Source: Pseudorasbora parva
Lineage: Eukaryota; Chordata; Actinopteri; Cypriniformes; Gobionidae
Length of the DNA: 64,000 nucleotides
Assembly: GCF_024679245.1 (NCBI RefSeq)
Contig: NC_090179.1
Coordinates: 288,501 to 352,500 of the forward strand
Direction of reading: 5' to 3'
The notes under the pieces were generated by a model. That model saw nothing but the letters and a program-made list of their open reading frames with translations, was not told where the DNA came from and made no database searches. This document shows, one piece after another, positions 11,330 to 22,582 of the stretch. A program made the translations under genes and the position numbers. Position 1 is the first letter of the stretch; each line of letters starts with the position of its first letter.

Positions 11330-12640
11330 GGACAACCAAGGTTGCCCAAAGTGCTGTACATCAATACTAAAACACAAAACTTTAAAACAAGTAATACACA
11401 AACAATACAACAAAGAAAAGAACAACATAAAACAACCCCGCCAGAAAATAACTAACCCAAGGAAATAAAGGCGGTTGTTAATAAATGAGCTTTTAGCAAA
11501 GATTTAAAACTGGAAATGGACTGAGCGGATCAAATATACAGAGGTAAAGAATTTCAAAGTTTGGTGGCGGCGAACGAAAAGGCACGATCCCTCTTACATT
11601 TTAATCTAGATTTGGGAACCACTAAAAGAAACTGCTCAGAAGATCTAAGGGTCCTCAGAGACAAGTGCCGGTTCAGTAATGTATCCAGGTATTTTGGTGC
11701 CAAACCGTGCAAAGTCTTAAAAACAAACAATAAAAGTTTAAACTCAATCCGGCCATGGATCAGCACCCATTTTAGAGAAAATAAAACCGGAGTAATGTTA
11801 TCACGCTTCCTCGTGCCTGTCAACAATCTCGCAGCTGCATTTTGAACTGACTGTAAACGTGCTTTAGCTTTCTGGCTAAATCCTGTATAGAGAGTGTTAC
11901 AGTAATCCAGACATTAAAAAATACAGGCGTGAATTACTGTCTTCAATTTTCTGAAGGAAAGCAAAGGATTTAGCTTTGCTAAAAGTCTCAAATTAAAAAA
12001 GGATGATTTGACCAGAGAATTGATTTGCTGGTCAAAATTAAATTCAGAGTCAAACAAAACCCCTAGGTATTTAACCACTACTTTTCACTGTCAGCTCACG
12101 ACCAAGAGCAGAGTGTATAGTGGCGTGAGTTCCATCTGGACCGCAGAGTACATTTTTTTTCTCAGTCACAACTCGAATTCCAACATGGTTTTCCCGCCGA
12201 GACAGCAAGACATTGTGATCTACTGTCTCAAAGCCCGCACTCAGGTCCAGTAACACTAGGATCAATGAAACTCCTGAATCCGCATTTAATAGAACATCAT
12301 TATAAACTCTTAACAGTGCTGACTCAGTGCTATGTTTAGCCCTAAAACCTGACAACCTTCTCCAGGACCTTAGAAAGAAAGGGGAGTTTTGAGATCGGTC
12401 TGTAGCTAAATCTGTAGGATCCAAACTTGATCTCTTTAAAAACTTGATCTCTTGATCTTTTATGGCGTGTTTAAATACGGATGGCACAAAACCAGTCTGA
12501 AGGCAGTTATTTAGAAGGTTCAAAATCCTGGGGCTAACAACATTAAAAGAATGTTTCAACAACTATGTCAGGATAAAATCATGAGGACTGGTAGAAGGTT
12601 TCTTCTAGTCGACAATTTCTGCCAACGTGACCTTAAAAAC
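11330..12640 (-). pseudogene. L2/CR1-like LINE reverse transcriptase relic
   Basis: Two minus-strand coding blocks. 12562-12071 contains GFRAKHSTESALLRVYND and LVLLDLSAGFETVDHNVLL, the fingers/palm region of non-LTR reverse transcriptases. 11826-11554 contains LIHGRIEFKLLLFVFKTLHG and LAPKYL, the conserved C-terminal block of L2/CR1/Rex1-type elements. Frames are broken between them. The 3' tail (11330-11370) has ATTTTAAAGGACAACCAAGG and GCCCAAAGTGCTGTACATC. The 5' region and endonuclease are missing. Confidence 0.75.
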
Positions 12641-13486
12641 TGGTTCAAACTGACGGAAAACACTTGAACATATCAGCAAAGAGCCTGGTTGATCATGATC
12701 CAAGAATTAAATAAAAGCTCAAATACCATCTATTTTATCTATAAAAAAAATCTTTACATTTTTCATATGATTCTCCGGAATCAAACACTCAAAGGGAGGA
12801 GCATATGAATTCAGTTCACCCAGACCCTGATTAATCCTTTCCCCAATAGAGCTTCGGATAAGGAGAAGCGTTTGCTTGTCATTTTATTTATTTAATTAGT
12901 TTATTTGTCAGGGAAAATGTTCAAAATACATTAATCTTACGAAAAGATGTTTTGTACCAGAATTAGCTAATGCTTGTTTCCATAAACTAGTAGAGTTGAA
13001 ATATGTTGAAAAAGAACAGAAAAACATAAAACAAACAAGATTTTCAGACAACAGACAACCTGACAAGCTGTCAACAGCAAGCCATACACATCGGCACCAA
13101 CTCCTTATATATGGCATATTAATGCCTGTTTATGATGTGCACAATGCCTCCTGGCATTTAAAGGCTGTTTAGTAAAGTGATGCTCTGCTGATGCTTCTGA
13201 TTTGCTCTCTTTGAATTGAGTTTGAAGCATCTGCCAATCACATCAATCCACATCGCCGCTGAAAGCTTTAGGCTACGACCTGTCTGAGACCTGTTCCCAC
13301 CATGGCGAGTGATAGGAATGTGTTCCTTGGCTGGAAATCAGAAGATCATTTCATCCAGAAATCAGAAACGGGCACAAATATAACAGTTCAGTGCAATATA
13401 TTTTTGCCAGCTTTTAAACCTTAAGCACCACCTAGTGGACAAATTCCTCATTGACGCTAAACAATATTTTAGTTGGAATATAACTA
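12640..13486. other. No gene seen
   Basis: AT-rich sequence with a short uninformative minus ORF at 12908-13117. No repeat boundaries could be recognised with confidence. Confidence 0.4.
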
Positions 13487-13834
13487 CAGCTCTGGAAAAA
13501 GTTAAGAGACCACTGCAAAATTATCAATTTCTCTACATCAATTTTAGATTTTTGTTTTATTCTATAAACTACTGACATTTTTTCCCAAATTCCAAATAAA
13601 AATGTTGTAATTTAGAGCATTTATTTGCCGGAAGCAACCAAAATAACAAAAAAGATGCAGTGTTGTCAGAACTCAAATAATGGAAAGAAAATAAGTTCAT
13701 ATTCATTTTCTAAACGACATAATACTAATGTATTAACTTAGAAAGAGTTAAATATTTGGTGGAATAACCCTGATTTTGAATCACAGCTTTCATGTGTCTT
13801 GGCATGCTCTCCACCAGTCTTTCACATTGATGTT

Positions 13835-14898
13835 CAGGCGCGCTGGAAGCCGTTTAATTCCGGGGGGGGCTGAAAGTTGGGTCGGAAAATGTGACGTCAT
13901 TATGTTGTCGGTGGCGACCCGACATGTGTTGTAGTAGAACCCCCTTTACCGTCAAAGAGCACAGACGGACCCACCGCCCCAGATTATTGTTGTTTAAAAT
14001 TAATTACTTGTTAAAACGCGATCAGACCATGGGTGTCGGAAGCAAAACTGTGGGTGGTCTCAATGCTGGAGTAACGTTAGATACAAATATACTGCAGTTT
14101 ACTAAACGATTGATTGCGCCAGACAAAATTACGGAAATCACTGAGTTATTTGCCCTGCCTTTTGCCGAACTCGCTCTACTCCCTTTTCACATCACAGATC
14201 AGAAAGGCATTTATTTTCAATAAAAATTTAGAAAATATTAGAAAAGTGGAAAAAAAAGACTCAAACACCTAATACGTTTTTCTCGGTTAGGGGTAGGTAA
14301 ACAGACGTGTTGAATTAGTGACGATAAAAGTGAGTTGGTCCAATATCATTGGTCTTTAAAAGTGGGTAAGTCTTGTCCTCACGACACACAGGTTCCGACG
14401 CCCATGGATCATACACACACACGCGTTAATCATCACTCATAAAGCATTCTTTTTATTTGTGTTCATAGGCTACATACAATATCCAGCATCTGCCACGGCT
14501 TTTAGTCCATCATGTGCGCATATTTGGAGAAATAATGATTCATAATCACGTTTGTCCCGACCTCAGCAGACTGGTGAGAGTAGGCTACATGATAACGTCC
14601 AGCTCACAAACCTCGCGGATGTCTGAACAAATGAGAGTGAGCGAGGTGACATGATGGTGACGAAAGCACTTCCTGAGGAATTATTAAAATAATTATTAAT
14701 TAGTTTATATCTTATCCACGGCCCATTATTTTAATCCCATTAAAACACAGTATGTTATGTCAGTCTATTTTAATTTATTTTATTTCATTTCATGTTTTAA
14801 ATACAATACAATTTTAGTCCACAGCCCCCCACTAGGGGGGCTGATGCTATAACGAGGGGGGCTGCAGCCCCCGCAGCACCCCCCTTCCCGCGCTACTG
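13835..14898. mobile_element. hAT-like non-autonomous element inserted in the Tc1
   Basis: Both flanks carry TTGATGTT (13827-13834 and 14899-14906), an 8-bp target duplication. The ends are imperfect inverted repeats: CAGGCGCGCTGGAAG on the left and CAGTAGCGCGGGAAG as the reverse complement of the right, 12 of 15 identical. The surrounding Tc1 reads through when the insert and one duplication copy are removed. The 1064-bp interior holds a 110-codon ORF (13891-14223) with no recognisable domain, probably not a gene. Confidence 0.85.
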
Positions 14899-15156
14899 TT
14901 GATGTTGGGTGACTTTATGCCACTCCTGGTGCAAAAATTCACACAGCTTGGTTGATGGCTTAAGACCATCCATCTTCCTCTTGATCACATTACAGACGTT
15001 TTCAAAGGGGTTAAGGTCTGGAGATTGGACTGGCCATGACAGGGTCTTGATCTGGTGGTCCTCCATCCACACCTTGATTGACATGGCTGTGTGGCATGGA
15101 TGCTGGAAAAAACAGTCCTCAGAGTTGAGGACCATTGTCAGGGCAAAAGGAAGCAA
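14893..15156 (-). pseudogene. Tc1 transposase C-terminal fragment
   Basis: The 87-codon piece contains QHPCHTAMSIKVWM (position of the second catalytic Asp block) and WPVQSPDLNPFENVCNVIK, the DDE glutamate block. The N-terminal DNA-binding region is absent and the frame is cut on the left by the hAT-like insert's target-duplication boundary. Confidence 0.75.
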
Positions 15157-15394
15157 GTTTTTTTTCCAGGACTACCTTGTACGTGGTTTGATTCGTGCGT
15201 CTTTTTAATAAAATCTTCCCGATTCCAGCATTGCTGAAGCAACCCAGCTTTTATCTTGCTTTGCATGACTTCAGCCCTGCGCCTAGCAGCCTGTTTCGAA
15301 CTGTCCTCGCCGTGCACTTCCCCCAGCTGCCTTTTTCCATTCTTTTTGTAGGTCACTTGATGTCATCCTACGGTTATTAAGTGACATTCTAATG

Positions 15395-15600
15395 AGCTGG
15401 ACCCTGGACCCTGTGGCGTGGGCGGAACTGAACCCTGTGACGTGGGCGTATCTGGACCCTGTGGCGTGGGCGGATCTGGACCCTGTGGCGTGGGCGGATC
15501 TGGACCCTGTGGTGTGGGCGGACCTGGACCCTGTGGTGTGGGCGGATCTGGACCCTGTGGTGTGGGCGGACCTGGACCTTGTGGTGTGGGCGGATGAGTC
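15395..15600. repeat. 24-bp minisatellite abutting an RTE-like reverse transcriptase
   Basis: About eight to nine copies of a unit containing GACCCTGTGGTGTGGGCGGA. Because 24 is divisible by three, the array stays open on both strands; on the minus strand it reads SAHTTGSR repeats fused to the truncated reverse transcriptase frame. Confidence 0.9.
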
Positions 15601-17122
15601 TACTTCTATGAAACATAGGACTGCAGTCAGGTTGTCCTTCCTCACCTCCTCTATCAATCTCCTGATTACCAAGATCTGGGCTGTAGCAGTTCGCCCTTCT
15701 CGAAAGCCATTCTGATTTACTCTCAGCTGAGGGTCGATTGCTTGCCGGACCCTGTTCAGTATCATGCAGTTGTAGATTTTCACAATACTACAGGTCAGGC
15801 TGATGCCTGGGTAGTTGTCCGGCTTTGAGAGGTCTTCGGATTTGGGCACAGGCACAATGTTTGATAGAGACCACATATCAGTCATCCAATTGTGCAGCAG
15901 AGCAAGGTTGCAGAACTCTAGAATGATGTCATCTAAGTCACAGTTCTTCAGCACCTCTGGGGGTATGCCATCCGGACCAGCACTTTACCCCACTCTTACT
16001 GTGGCTTTTGCCCTGACGAGCTCACAGAGTTCGAAGGGACCATCGTTTATGTTCAGGTTTGCGAGGTCTGATGGTATTTCCTCTTCCTCAGCAACGTCTG
16101 CTGTTTCCTTTTGAAGCCTTTTGAAGTGGCTTGACCAGGTCATCACCCTCTCCTCTGGGCCCTTCACCTGTCCCTCCACCTGTCCCTTCTTTGTCCTCTT
16201 CCGCCCCATCATTTCATTGTCGCAGACCCTCCAGGCCTCCCCATACTGCTGTTCCCCTTGCGCCGCCTGCACCCTCCGCACTCTTTCCATCAGTTCTTCA
16301 CCTTTGATGGCATCATAGGTTCTGAAAAGAAACTGTTTGGCTTCGTTCAGCTCGCTGTTTCTCGCCGCAGTTGGTTCCTGCTCAAAGTTGAGGCGGGCTT
16401 CCTCCACCATCCCACGTGCTCACCTCCTCTGTGTATCTGGTTAGAAGGCCAGGGTCACTTTCCTTTTATATCGTATTTTGGGACTTGGTTTGGGAACCCT
16501 GAGGCTCAGTTGAGACCACGCGGTGGTCTGAGCCCACAGAACTAAAAGTGCTGTATGGCTCAGCATTCATAATGGAGTTCCTCCACTTCATCCTAACTAG
16601 GATGTATTATAGCTGCCGTAGCGTTCCTGAGGCTCGGTCCCAGAAGGTCCACCTCTTTCCTGTTCTCTTCCGGAAGATGGTATTTGCCGCCAGTAACTCG
16701 TGCTCCGTTAGGAAGGCAGTGAGGTAGGTGCCGTTGCGGTTGGTAGAGTCGCGGTAGGGGAAGGGTACGTCCTCTGGTCCAAGCCTCGCAATGAAGTCCC
16801 CAAGAATTGCCAGGAAGTTGTGGGTTGGGATGCCGCGGACCGCTCTTACAAGGTCCTCAAAGAACTTCTCCACCTCGTCAGATGGCGCCACGTTGGTGGG
16901 TGAGTACACGACTATGACTGTTGTTACTGGGTTACCCGAGAACTCTGCACACATGATCCTGTCAGTGTGGTGGTAAACCCGACGAAGAGCCTTACGTGCC
17001 CGTGGGCCCAGCATTAACCCTATACCGCCTGTTGCGGCTTGGGCATCGTTCCTCCATGCTGATGTGGAAATAAACGTGCATCTCTCCACTTTGCGGTACA
17101 GTATTAGGTCATCGGTGTGCAC
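15600..17122 (-). pseudogene. RTE-like LINE relic (endonuclease plus partial reverse transcriptase)
   Basis: In coding order: 17122-16607 encodes an endonuclease/exonuclease/phosphatase-type segment with TVIVVYSPTNVAPSDEVEKF, FLAILGDF and WTFWD; 16410-15985 is a hydrophilic linker; 15954-15600 starts the reverse transcriptase with NIVPVPKSEDLSKPDNYPGI, SLTCSIVKIYNCMILNRVR and NQNGFREGRTATAQI. It then stops at CFIEVDSS, just before the FADDG-bearing palm, and runs into the 24-bp minisatellite. Stops and frame changes separate the blocks. The clade label is from memory. Confidence 0.7.
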
Positions 17123-17124
17123 TC

Positions 17125-18585
17125 TCCTATGTTCTTGGACCCCCAGTGTGGAAATGAAATATCAAACCCATAAACCGATTTATAAACCACAAATAAAAAA
17201 ATCGAGCCAAAATCACATTTTTTGTGTTTTTTAAACTAAACAAAAAAACTAATAAACACGCTGATTTATCTGTTCTCGTTATTCCATTCCAAACAGGAAA
17301 TAAAATTATCAAGTGATACACGGACCGATCAGGGTAATCTTGTTTTTCGGAACAAATAGATCCCAATCCCATGACAAAAAGGGCAGGTCCAAGGCACTCA
17401 GATGTAAAGGATAAGGAAATAATTAAAAAGCCTTTATTAGGTATGGCTTAAGTCATTTTAAAATACAAGCGCCAACATGTTTCGACCCACAATGGTCTTC
17501 ATCAGGGCAAAGCAACACAAGGAATGAGAATGATAACAACTTATATGTTAAACCCCACCCATAACCCAACAACATCCAATTAGCTTAATAAGGCCTAATA
17601 CAATCAATTAACCCAATGAGACACTCAGGTCTACAGGATTGGGGATACCAACATAATGGAAAAACAAACAAAAAAAAACCCTCCCCTTTATCGTAGGCTA
17701 CCTGGATAACGAAATGCATCCCAGAGTTCAACGTTTTGAAAAACCCAAAAGGCATGTTTAATCCAGGTCAAATGTAAGATCGGATTACATGCTCTGATCA
17801 TAGTTCAGAATCCATCTTTTGCTTTTGAAAAACCCATTTCCAAGATTTGATCCAATCCCTGGTCCAAAATCCCACTGGATTACTTTGGGAAACCTGGGCC
17901 CTGATCATTTTGATCCAGATTAAATGTTTTGAACAACTGCATGGCTCCATAAATTAGAAAAGAGAAGATTTTCTCTCAAGAAGAAATGTTTGGAAATTGT
18001 TGGGTTCTTTCTTTCGTTAAATTTAAGAGATCAGCAAGATTTTGATTGTTTAATTTTATCTTGAACAGTTTGAATAATTAATAATTTACTATAATTCAAT
18101 GTGAATGATGTTTTTTTAGGGGAGTGTTGTATTTTTCTACCTTAAGAATCAACAATCACTACAATAGTTTTTTTTTAAATGTACTTTATTATTTACCAGT
18201 GTTGTCTTAATTACGCCTCCATTAAAAACAGAAACAGATACAGGAGACCTGGGAGCTCTTTAATGATATTAATGATGGAAAAGAGGATAAATACAGGACA
18301 GTCTCTGACTCGATATGATACAGTGACCTATACGAAACACTTCTATAAAGACACAACAATATTACACACAACTCACACACAATATTTCATATAAAAGTAG
18401 CTAATATACTTCATGCACTTTAAATGTGTTAAATGCAGACTGTTTGGCCTGTTTTGCATTGTTCCTATACAGCATTGTAGACAGAAATCAGAGTTAAGTG
18501 TACATCAATACATGGTTTGTCCCTAATAACCCTAAATCTCACAGAAAGGTGTGTGAGTGATGAAAGGATTGATTGAGCGCAGCTG
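17125..18585. other. No gene seen; retroelement-like fragment at 17400-17525
   Basis: 17400-17525 contains GCGCCAACATGTTTCGACCC and ATGGTCTTCATCAGGGC, a motif pair I have seen at the ends of fish Penelope-like elements (unverified). The rest is AT-rich. The interval 18430-18589 may hold the GPCR 3' UTR. Confidence 0.35.
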
Positions 18586-18589
18586 TTGT

Positions 18590-19525
18590 TTAAACTGAAC
18601 TACTGGCGGTCTCTTGAGACTGAGATGTAGGCTTTAGCGCTGAAACAGAGCAGGCCATCGTGCCACTGCTGTCTCGTGAGGGTTCATCTCGGCTGTGTGT
18701 CGTTCTACTACAGCACTGAACACACGTCAGTAAATCTCCAACATCAGGCCTCAAGAACAAGTACAATAAACAGTCCGCCAGTGGTTTCAGATACCGCAGG
18801 AACTTAAACAAATAGAATCTGAAGTTAGTGGAAAAAATATCTCTAATCAAATTCAGGATTACAAAGGGGAGAATGAGAAGTGTGTAAGTCACCAGCAACA
18901 GGAACAAACTGCCCAGAATTAATTTGTGGTTAAGAGGAGTAAAAGATGTTGCATGTGAAAGACCGCGACAAGTGCCAATGAAACACAGAACGATTATCGG
19001 GTAGGGGATTAAACTAGCGATTGACCGGGGCAGAGGTTTTAACAGCCAATCAGAGTTTAGATCCGCAAAGATCAGAGGAACGAACCAGATGAGCACAGAA
19101 ATAACACAGCAGACTTTCAGTAAGTGGCAAGATTCGTACCAGATGGGATGAGAAACCAGAAGATATCGCTCAACAGCAACAAACGCCATAAAATACAGAC
19201 CCACAATCAAACTGTACCGATGTGCATTATACATTTCATGTGACTGTATGAACGTTAAGGTTAACATAGAAATGATCTGAATGAGATCTGACAGAATCAG
19301 ATGAATGACAAACACCGGAGCAGAGCGGTGAGATTTGAGCAGAACACACAGTGCTAACACAGTTAAGATCATGATTGGGATCTCAATGACTGAAATTATC
19401 CAGACATATGATTTTGCTAAATCAACTTTACTGAAAAATTCCCACATCTCAGTTTTCTCCGGTGTCGATTCGTTGTACTTATTTCCTCCAGTAGATCCGT
19501 TGATGCTGGCGTTTTGCTCTGCCAT
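18590..19525 (-). CDS. Class A (rhodopsin-like) GPCR, orphan, teleost-type
   Basis: A 311-residue single-exon receptor predicted for the plasma membrane. The N-terminus has three N-glycosylation sequons (NAS, NGS, NES within the first 20 residues). Seven hydrophobic segments follow at about 40-64, 71-93, 105-128, 137-160, 168-192, 202-228 and 236-262. TM2 has the expected LILSD aspartate. TM3 ends in VERYLLVSHP, an E/DRY variant. TM7 has LADCLLYLF in place of DPxxY, so the proline is lost. The usual cysteine at the top of TM3 and its extracellular-loop-2 partner are not visible. The C-tail is Ser/Thr rich. Resemblance is to the GPR4/P2Y-like branch; no ligand is assigned. An upstream non-coding exon is possible: an acceptor-like TTATTTAGAG precedes the start by about 35 bp. 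Confidence 0.85.
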   Translation of the reverse strand: MAEQNASINGSTGGNKYNESTPEKTEMWEFFSKVDLAKSYVWIISVIEIPIMILTVLALCVLLKSHRSAPVFVIHLILSDLIQIISMLTLTFIQSHEMYNAHRYSLIVGLYFMAFVAVERYLLVSHPIWYESCHLLKVCCVISVLIWFVPLIFADLNSDWLLKPLPRSIASLIPYPIIVLCFIGTCRGLSHATSFTPLNHKLILGSLFLLLVTYTLLILPFVILNLIRDIFSTNFRFYLFKFLRYLKPLADCLLYLFLRPDVGDLLTCVQCCSRTTHSRDEPSRDSSGTMACSVSALKPTSQSQETASSSV

Positions 19526-19728
19526 CGTTTCATAAAATCCTCACAGGCAGCTCTAAATAACAAACCAGACATTAGTTTAACATTTCCTATTGTACAATTA
19601 TTCTTTATTTATTTAAAAAAAACAAAAACAAGGTATGGCATAACGTGTGCTTTACATTTCCTTTAGAGGAGATGTGTGTAATCATGGGCGACATTTGACT
19701 CGAATTAGGGGGGATTATTCCAGAAATT
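19526..19728. other. GPCR 5' flank
   Basis: Short AT-rich stretch between the receptor start and the transposon; no feature beyond a possible splice acceptor on the minus strand near 19553. Confidence 0.3.
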
Positions 19729-20188
19729 AAAGGGTTAGTTCACCCAAAAATGAAATTAATTACTCACCCTCATGTCATTAGACACCCGTAAGACCTTCGT
19801 TCATCTTCAGAACACAAAAGAAGATATTTTAGTTGAAAGCTGATGGCTGAGAAAGGCTTCAGATAGGCCTTCATTGACATTCAGTACATTTTTTACTCAC
19901 TCGACATCATTACAAAGTCCATCTCACTGCAGTGGCTGTACAGTTTTGTTACTAAGCGACGAGAATAGTTATTGTGTGCAAAAAAAATGTAAATATCTAC
20001 TTTATCCACTAAGTTATTGTCTTCCGCGTATGCCTCGGCCATGAACTCACGAAGCACCACGGCGCATGCGCGAGAATATGACGCAGTCCGCCGTACGGAC
20101 CCAGAAGCGGACGTTTGTCGGACGGGAAGACGCGCCGTATCTAAGCTGTTGAATTATACACTGATCGTGCTTTACATCATTCGTGAAT

Positions 20189-20305
20189 ATGTCAGATGAT
20201 TTCTACGAAGAGGATTTGCATTCTTTTGTTCATCCACACTTATTTGAACTGGAGTATACAGATAATGAACTGGAAGAGATGGAAGCAGCTGCAACACAAA
20301 CATAG
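20189..20305 (+). pseudogene. P2X7-C-terminal-like ORF start of the ISL2EU-like element
   Basis: A 38-codon open frame from ATG to TAG including HPHLFELEYTDNELEEMEA. It resembles the acidic N-terminal motif (HPY-x-FEPEYT-E-EL) found in fish transposon proteins that carry P2RX7-like domains. Everything after this exon-like start is gone. The resemblance is recalled, not searched. Confidence 0.5.
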
Positions 20306-20328
20306 CCACAAGCTGTTACTGTAAAACA

Positions 20329-21010
20329 GAGAGGTCTTCACAGGTCCAAAAAATCGTACCCGAACCCGAAGAGACCCGCAGTGTTCTACACAGAACCAAC
20401 TCGGACCTGTCTATAATTTCAAAAACTGGACCTGGACCCGCGCAGATCCTATTGCTCGTTCAGTGCCATTATTTATTTGCCTTAATCACTCTGAGCCGAG
20501 TCTGACTAGCAGAACTTAAAGATTAAACAAGACGGTTCATTTATATTATTTTTAAAGTCATTACAGTCACAGCGAAAGCTCGGGTTGCCAAAGAAACATG
20601 ACGCGCTTGAGACTGCACTCGCGTGTCAGCTGGAGCACCTGAAATATGAGCTTTTCTACGCATTTTGAGCATTACAGAAAACATTTATGTGACAGTTCAC
20701 CTGAGGTCTTGTGTCTGATTTGAAATATATTTTTTAATACATTATTACCGTGTGCATGCTTTAAATCTGCCCGCTTTTTTTTGTAAATTTCTAAACCTCA
20801 TTTCCCGGCTCACACTTTTCTTATCCTAATATAGCAATTTGCAAGTTACACAAAACACAATCCGTGCTGACTCTCAGGGCCAGGTGTTCTCCGAGTCCTA
20901 GCGATTAAATTGGCTACAACGTTAACAGACCCGGGACCCGAAGTAACAGATTGGGACCCGACCCGGCTGACCATTTCAAATATAGACCCGAACCTCGTGA
21001 AGACCTCTAT
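20329..21010. mobile_element. MITE nested in the ISL2EU-like element
   Basis: The ends are inverse: GAGGTCTTCACAGGTCC on the left and GAACCTCGTGAAGACCTC on the right. The interior is rich in ACCCG motifs on both sides (ACCCGAACCCGAAGAGACCC; GACCCGGGACCCGAAG). No clear target duplication was found. Confidence 0.6.
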
Positions 21011-21220
21011 AATGGAACTGACGGAGGTGTGATGAATCATTCATAGTCTCATGTTTATATAGTAACTCAGTAATATAGTAAATAATGTACTTTACATATT
21101 TATCCAAAGAATTATAGCATTTAAAAAAATGAAATCATATACTACATTGCCGTATAGTTGCTTTATCCCTTGACGATCTCCCCATTACGATTCCACTCAT
21201 ACCTCTTTGTTTTGTAAAAA

Positions 21221-21491
21221 CAGGCTGGGCACAGCTGTTGATTTCAGATGTCTTCGACGGTGACCACATTTCAAATCGTCTGGTGAAAAATGTGCACCAC
21301 ACAAGTTCAACTGCTTGACATATCGAAGCGGTAAATCAACATCCCGATGCGTTCATGCGTTCAGTATCATTCCATGAGAAATAGTGAAATGTGAGCCTTT
21401 CATTTCGCGGATTTGATAAAGCACTTTTACGTTTACTTGGTCGATTCTCACGGTTCGGGCATCCAGGAAATGCACACTTTAGCCGCCCCAT
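21221..21491 (-). pseudogene. THAP zinc-finger domain relic
   Basis: Starting at ATG 21491-21489, the frame reads MGRLKCAFPGCPNRE, then RLTFHYFSWNDTERMNA, and hits a stop. A shifted frame then continues LRYVKQLNLCGAHFSPDDL and HRRHLKSTAVPSL. Together these show the C-x4-C...C-x2-H zinc ligands and AVPS motif of a THAP domain, the DNA-binding module of P-element-like transposases. One frameshift with local loss disrupts it. Confidence 0.75.
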
Positions 21492-22077
21492 TTTGACCAC
21501 TAAGCCAAGAACTAAAGCACGATCAGTGTATAATTCAACAGCTTAGATACGGCGCGTCTTCCCGTCCTCTGCTTGTAAACAAACATCTGCTTCTGGGTCA
21601 CATTTCCGTACCGTGGACTGCGTCATATTCTCGCGCATGGTGCTTCGTGAGTTCACGGCTGAGGCATACGCGGAAGACAATAACTTAGTGGATAAAGTAG
21701 TTATTTCGATTTTTTTTGCACACAAAAACTATTCTCGTCGCTAGGTAACATAACTGTACAGCCACTGCAGTGAGATGGACTTTGTAATGACGTTTTTAGT
21801 GCCTCTATGGGTCGAGTGAGTAAAAAATGTACTGAATGTCAATGGAGGCCTATCTGAAGCCTTTCTCAGCCATCAGCAGCTTTCAACTAAAATATCTTCT
21901 TTTGTGTTCTTTTTTGGGTGAAATAACCTTTTAAGCAAACTCGTTTAATTTTGCTTGCTACTTGTTTATTTATCTTCTTTTTTATTTAAATACTAATTCA
22001 TAATTTAGTCATTTTTTATTTAATAATTTATCCTACTTAATTTTGTTATCACAGGAAATTATGGAAGCCCGTTTCCG

Positions 22078-22200
22078 CCACTAAATAAAAAAATAAAAAG
22101 AGTAATTGCGACTTTTTATCTCAGAAATCTGTTTTTTTCTCACATTTACGTGATTCTGAGATAAAAATTCACAATTACTCTTTATTTTTTTATTTAGTGG
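22078..22200. repeat. Short foldback MITE
   Basis: About 45-bp inverse arms: CCACTAAATAAAAAAATAAA with AGAGTAATTGC on the left and the inverse ending TTTATTTAGTGG on the right, joined by a T-rich centre. RNA from either strand would fold into a hairpin. Confidence 0.8.
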
Positions 22201-22311
22201 TGGTCTTCATAGGAAATTATGCGGGTTTGAAATGTAAACCTGTTTGTCCATAATTTAGTGTGACTATAAACAATTGAAAGTTTTTGCATCTTAAACCATG
22301 AGATATATCTA

Positions 22312-22440
22312 GGGTGGCCATATGTCCAGATTTTTTCCGGACAGTCCGAATTTTTAAGCCCCCTGTCCGGCGTCGGGCGCATTTGTCCTCCTTTTTGGAG
22401 CCATGCTCAATTGGCCAAAAAAAAAACACTCTAGAATCTT
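22312..22440. mobile_element. Left part of an hAT-like MITE, probably split by the DIRS
   Basis: Begins GGGTGGCCATATGTCCAGAT and includes GTCCGGCGTCGGGCGCATTT. The inverse end, TGTCCTCCTTTTTGG with ATGGCCACCC, is at about 29382-29417 on the far side of the DIRS. The flanking octamers TATATCTA and TATATATA are similar. Confidence 0.45.
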
Positions 22441-22582
22441 AATGGGGACGCAGCAGCATAGCGTCTAATGCTGTAAGATCTCTAGTCAAACAAATGATTG
22501 GCTGAAAGCGGTGTCAAATAAATATCTGATATATCATTGGTTAAAAACGTAAACAAGCACGACGTGCTGGCTATGGTATATC

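Larger units (their letters stand above)
13487..15235 (-). mobile_element. Tc1/mariner element, decayed and interrupted
   Basis: The outer end CAGCTCTGGAAAAAGTTAAG starts at 13487 next to a TA (13485-13486). The element's non-coding arm runs to 13826, is cut by an hAT-like insertion at 13835-14898, and resumes at 14907 with the C-terminal transposase coding (minus). It fades out near 15235 without a recognisable second terminus. Confidence 0.75.
19731..21932. mobile_element. ISL2EU/THAP-type DNA transposon deletion derivative with long inverted repeats
   Basis: The left arm begins AGGGTTAGTTCACCCAAAAA. The right arm, inverted, ends TTTTTTGGGTGAAATAACCT. The arms are inverse over about 420-445 bp (19731-20175 and 21514-21932), sharing for example TATACACTGATCGTGCTTTA and the CAGCTTAGATACGGCGCGTC stretch. 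Between them are the starts of two inward-pointing ORFs (20189-20305 and 21491-21221) and a nested MITE. The element keeps both gene starts but has lost the bodies. The family name is inferred from the two ORF types. Confidence 0.75.

Noticed and set aside
13891..14223. 110-codon ORF within the hAT-like insert
   Set aside because: No recognisable motif and no hAT transposase signature; the element is short and best seen as non-autonomous.
20017..20199. 60-codon ORFs in the ISL2EU-like arms (also 21543-21725)
   Set aside because: They are the two inverse copies of the terminal repeat and show no domain.
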